A stretch of 5,657 nt of DNA, taken from contig CALCJD010000008.1 of assembly GCA_937960895.1 (NCBI GenBank), positions 1-5,657 of the forward strand, read 5' to 3'. Origin of the DNA: an uncultured Spartobacteria bacterium. GTDB taxonomy: Bacteria > Verrucomicrobiota > Verrucomicrobiia > Chthoniobacterales > Terrimicrobiaceae. Below the pieces are notes generated by a model that had not been told where the DNA came from, did not search any database, and was given only the letters and a program-made list of their open reading frames with translations. The position numbers and the translations under genes were made by a program. Position 1 is the first letter of the stretch, and every line of letters begins with the position of its first letter. Of the stretch, positions 5,399 through 5,657 are shown one piece after another.

Positions 5399-5657
5399 GT
5401 GTGTTCATTCCCTCCGAAGAAGGCCGGCGGGGCATTGGTCCCGATGAACCATGACACTTCCAGGGCTACTTTCCCATCATTCCGTCCCCGGTCGGAGAAG
5501 AGGTCATGGATGATCCTGTAATCTTCGGCCGAGGCTCCCAGCGGCCAGGAGGGGACAAGAGCCGGAACAAGGAGCGGTCTTTTTGGGACGGGGAGTGGAA
5601 ATCGAAAGTGGGAAAATCCTCGCGGCAAGGGAAGCAACGACATTCCGAAAAACGAGG
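5395..5657 (-). CDS. Hypothetical frame, open at the right window edge
   Basis: This frame is open from the right edge down to a TGA at 5397-5395. An internal ATG lies at 5643-5641, but no stop lies upstream of it in the window, so the frame may be the C-terminal part of a longer gene. The first half is Pro/Leu-rich and not convincing. The second half (AEDYRIIHDLFSDRG, then KVALEVSWFIGTNAPPAFFG) looks more like ordinary protein, with an amphipathic helix followed by a strand. I do not recognise it. The end overlaps the next frame's ATG by 4 bp, an arrangement also used further down this locus. It may be real, a frameshifted partner of the following frame, or chance. Nothing else is visible in 5399-5657. 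Confidence 0.27.
   Translation of the reverse strand, partial: SFFGMSLLPLPRGFSHFRFPLPVPKRPLLVPALVPSWPLGASAEDYRIIHDLFSDRGRNDGKVALEVSWFIGTNAPPAFFGGNEHT
5410..5415 (-). promoter_or_regulatory. Shine-Dalgarno-like GGAGGG before the 70-residue frame
   Basis: GGAGGG is read on the minus strand at 5415-5410, with 11 nt between it and the ATG at 5398. It is the only strong Shine-Dalgarno-like match ahead of any start in the window, and it slightly supports the short frame as a translated gene. The spacing is longer than the usual 5-9 nt. A second ATG, 1 nt after the motif, opens a different frame of about 90 codons with unconvincing protein character. Confidence 0.3.

Noticed and set aside
5163..5435. 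A 90-codon minus-strand frame overlapping the 70-codon frame
   Set aside because: Its translation is Arg/Ser-rich without a hydrophobic pattern, and a GGAGGG motif 1 nt before its internal ATG is too close to serve it. The 70-codon frame looks more protein-like.

Overview
This 5.66 kb, GC-rich window looks like a chromosomal stretch from a Verrucomicrobiota-type bacterium, most likely near the Opitutales. The placement is an inference. It rests on an autotransporter-type beta-strand repeat protein that ends in a PEP-CTERM sorting signal, next to a Gfo/Idh/MocA oxidoreductase, a sugar isomerase-like TIM-barrel protein and a secreted deacetylase-like protein. No marker gene (rRNA, ribosomal protein) is present, so the taxonomy is only suggestive. 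I see no tRNA, rRNA, CRISPR array, insertion sequence or phage gene.

Every supported gene lies on the minus strand, so the locus reads from right to left. From 5657 to about 5186 there are two short, unidentified reading frames joined by an ATGA overlap; they may be the end of a neighbouring gene, small genes or a decayed remnant. Next comes an AT-richer intergenic stretch with a possible promoter and a 7-bp hairpin. The PEP-CTERM surface protein follows at 5083-3458. After a 98-bp gap containing an 18-bp imperfect palindrome, a compact run of genes begins: Gfo/Idh/MocA oxidoreductase (3359-2304), GTG-started sugar isomerase/epimerase-like protein (2283-1513, after 20 bp), and an exported protein with a jelly-roll-like N-terminal domain and a NodB-like deacetylase domain (1516-83, overlapping by 4 bp). 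A fourth gene appears to start at position 48 and runs off the left edge.

The likely theme is carbohydrate handling. The exported deacetylase-like protein would act on a glycan outside the cytoplasm. The two cytoplasmic proteins would oxidise and rearrange or cleave a sugar unit; this pair occurs together in 3-keto-sugar and inositol-type pathways. The PEP-CTERM protein would be an envelope or matrix component and may simply be a neighbour. The substrate cannot be read from the sequence. Translation starts are notable: none of the five main starts is preceded by a clear Shine-Dalgarno motif.

Long open frames on the plus strand opposite the deacetylase and isomerase genes (roughly 47-1594 and 1516-2583) are treated as by-products of GC-rich codon use, not genes.
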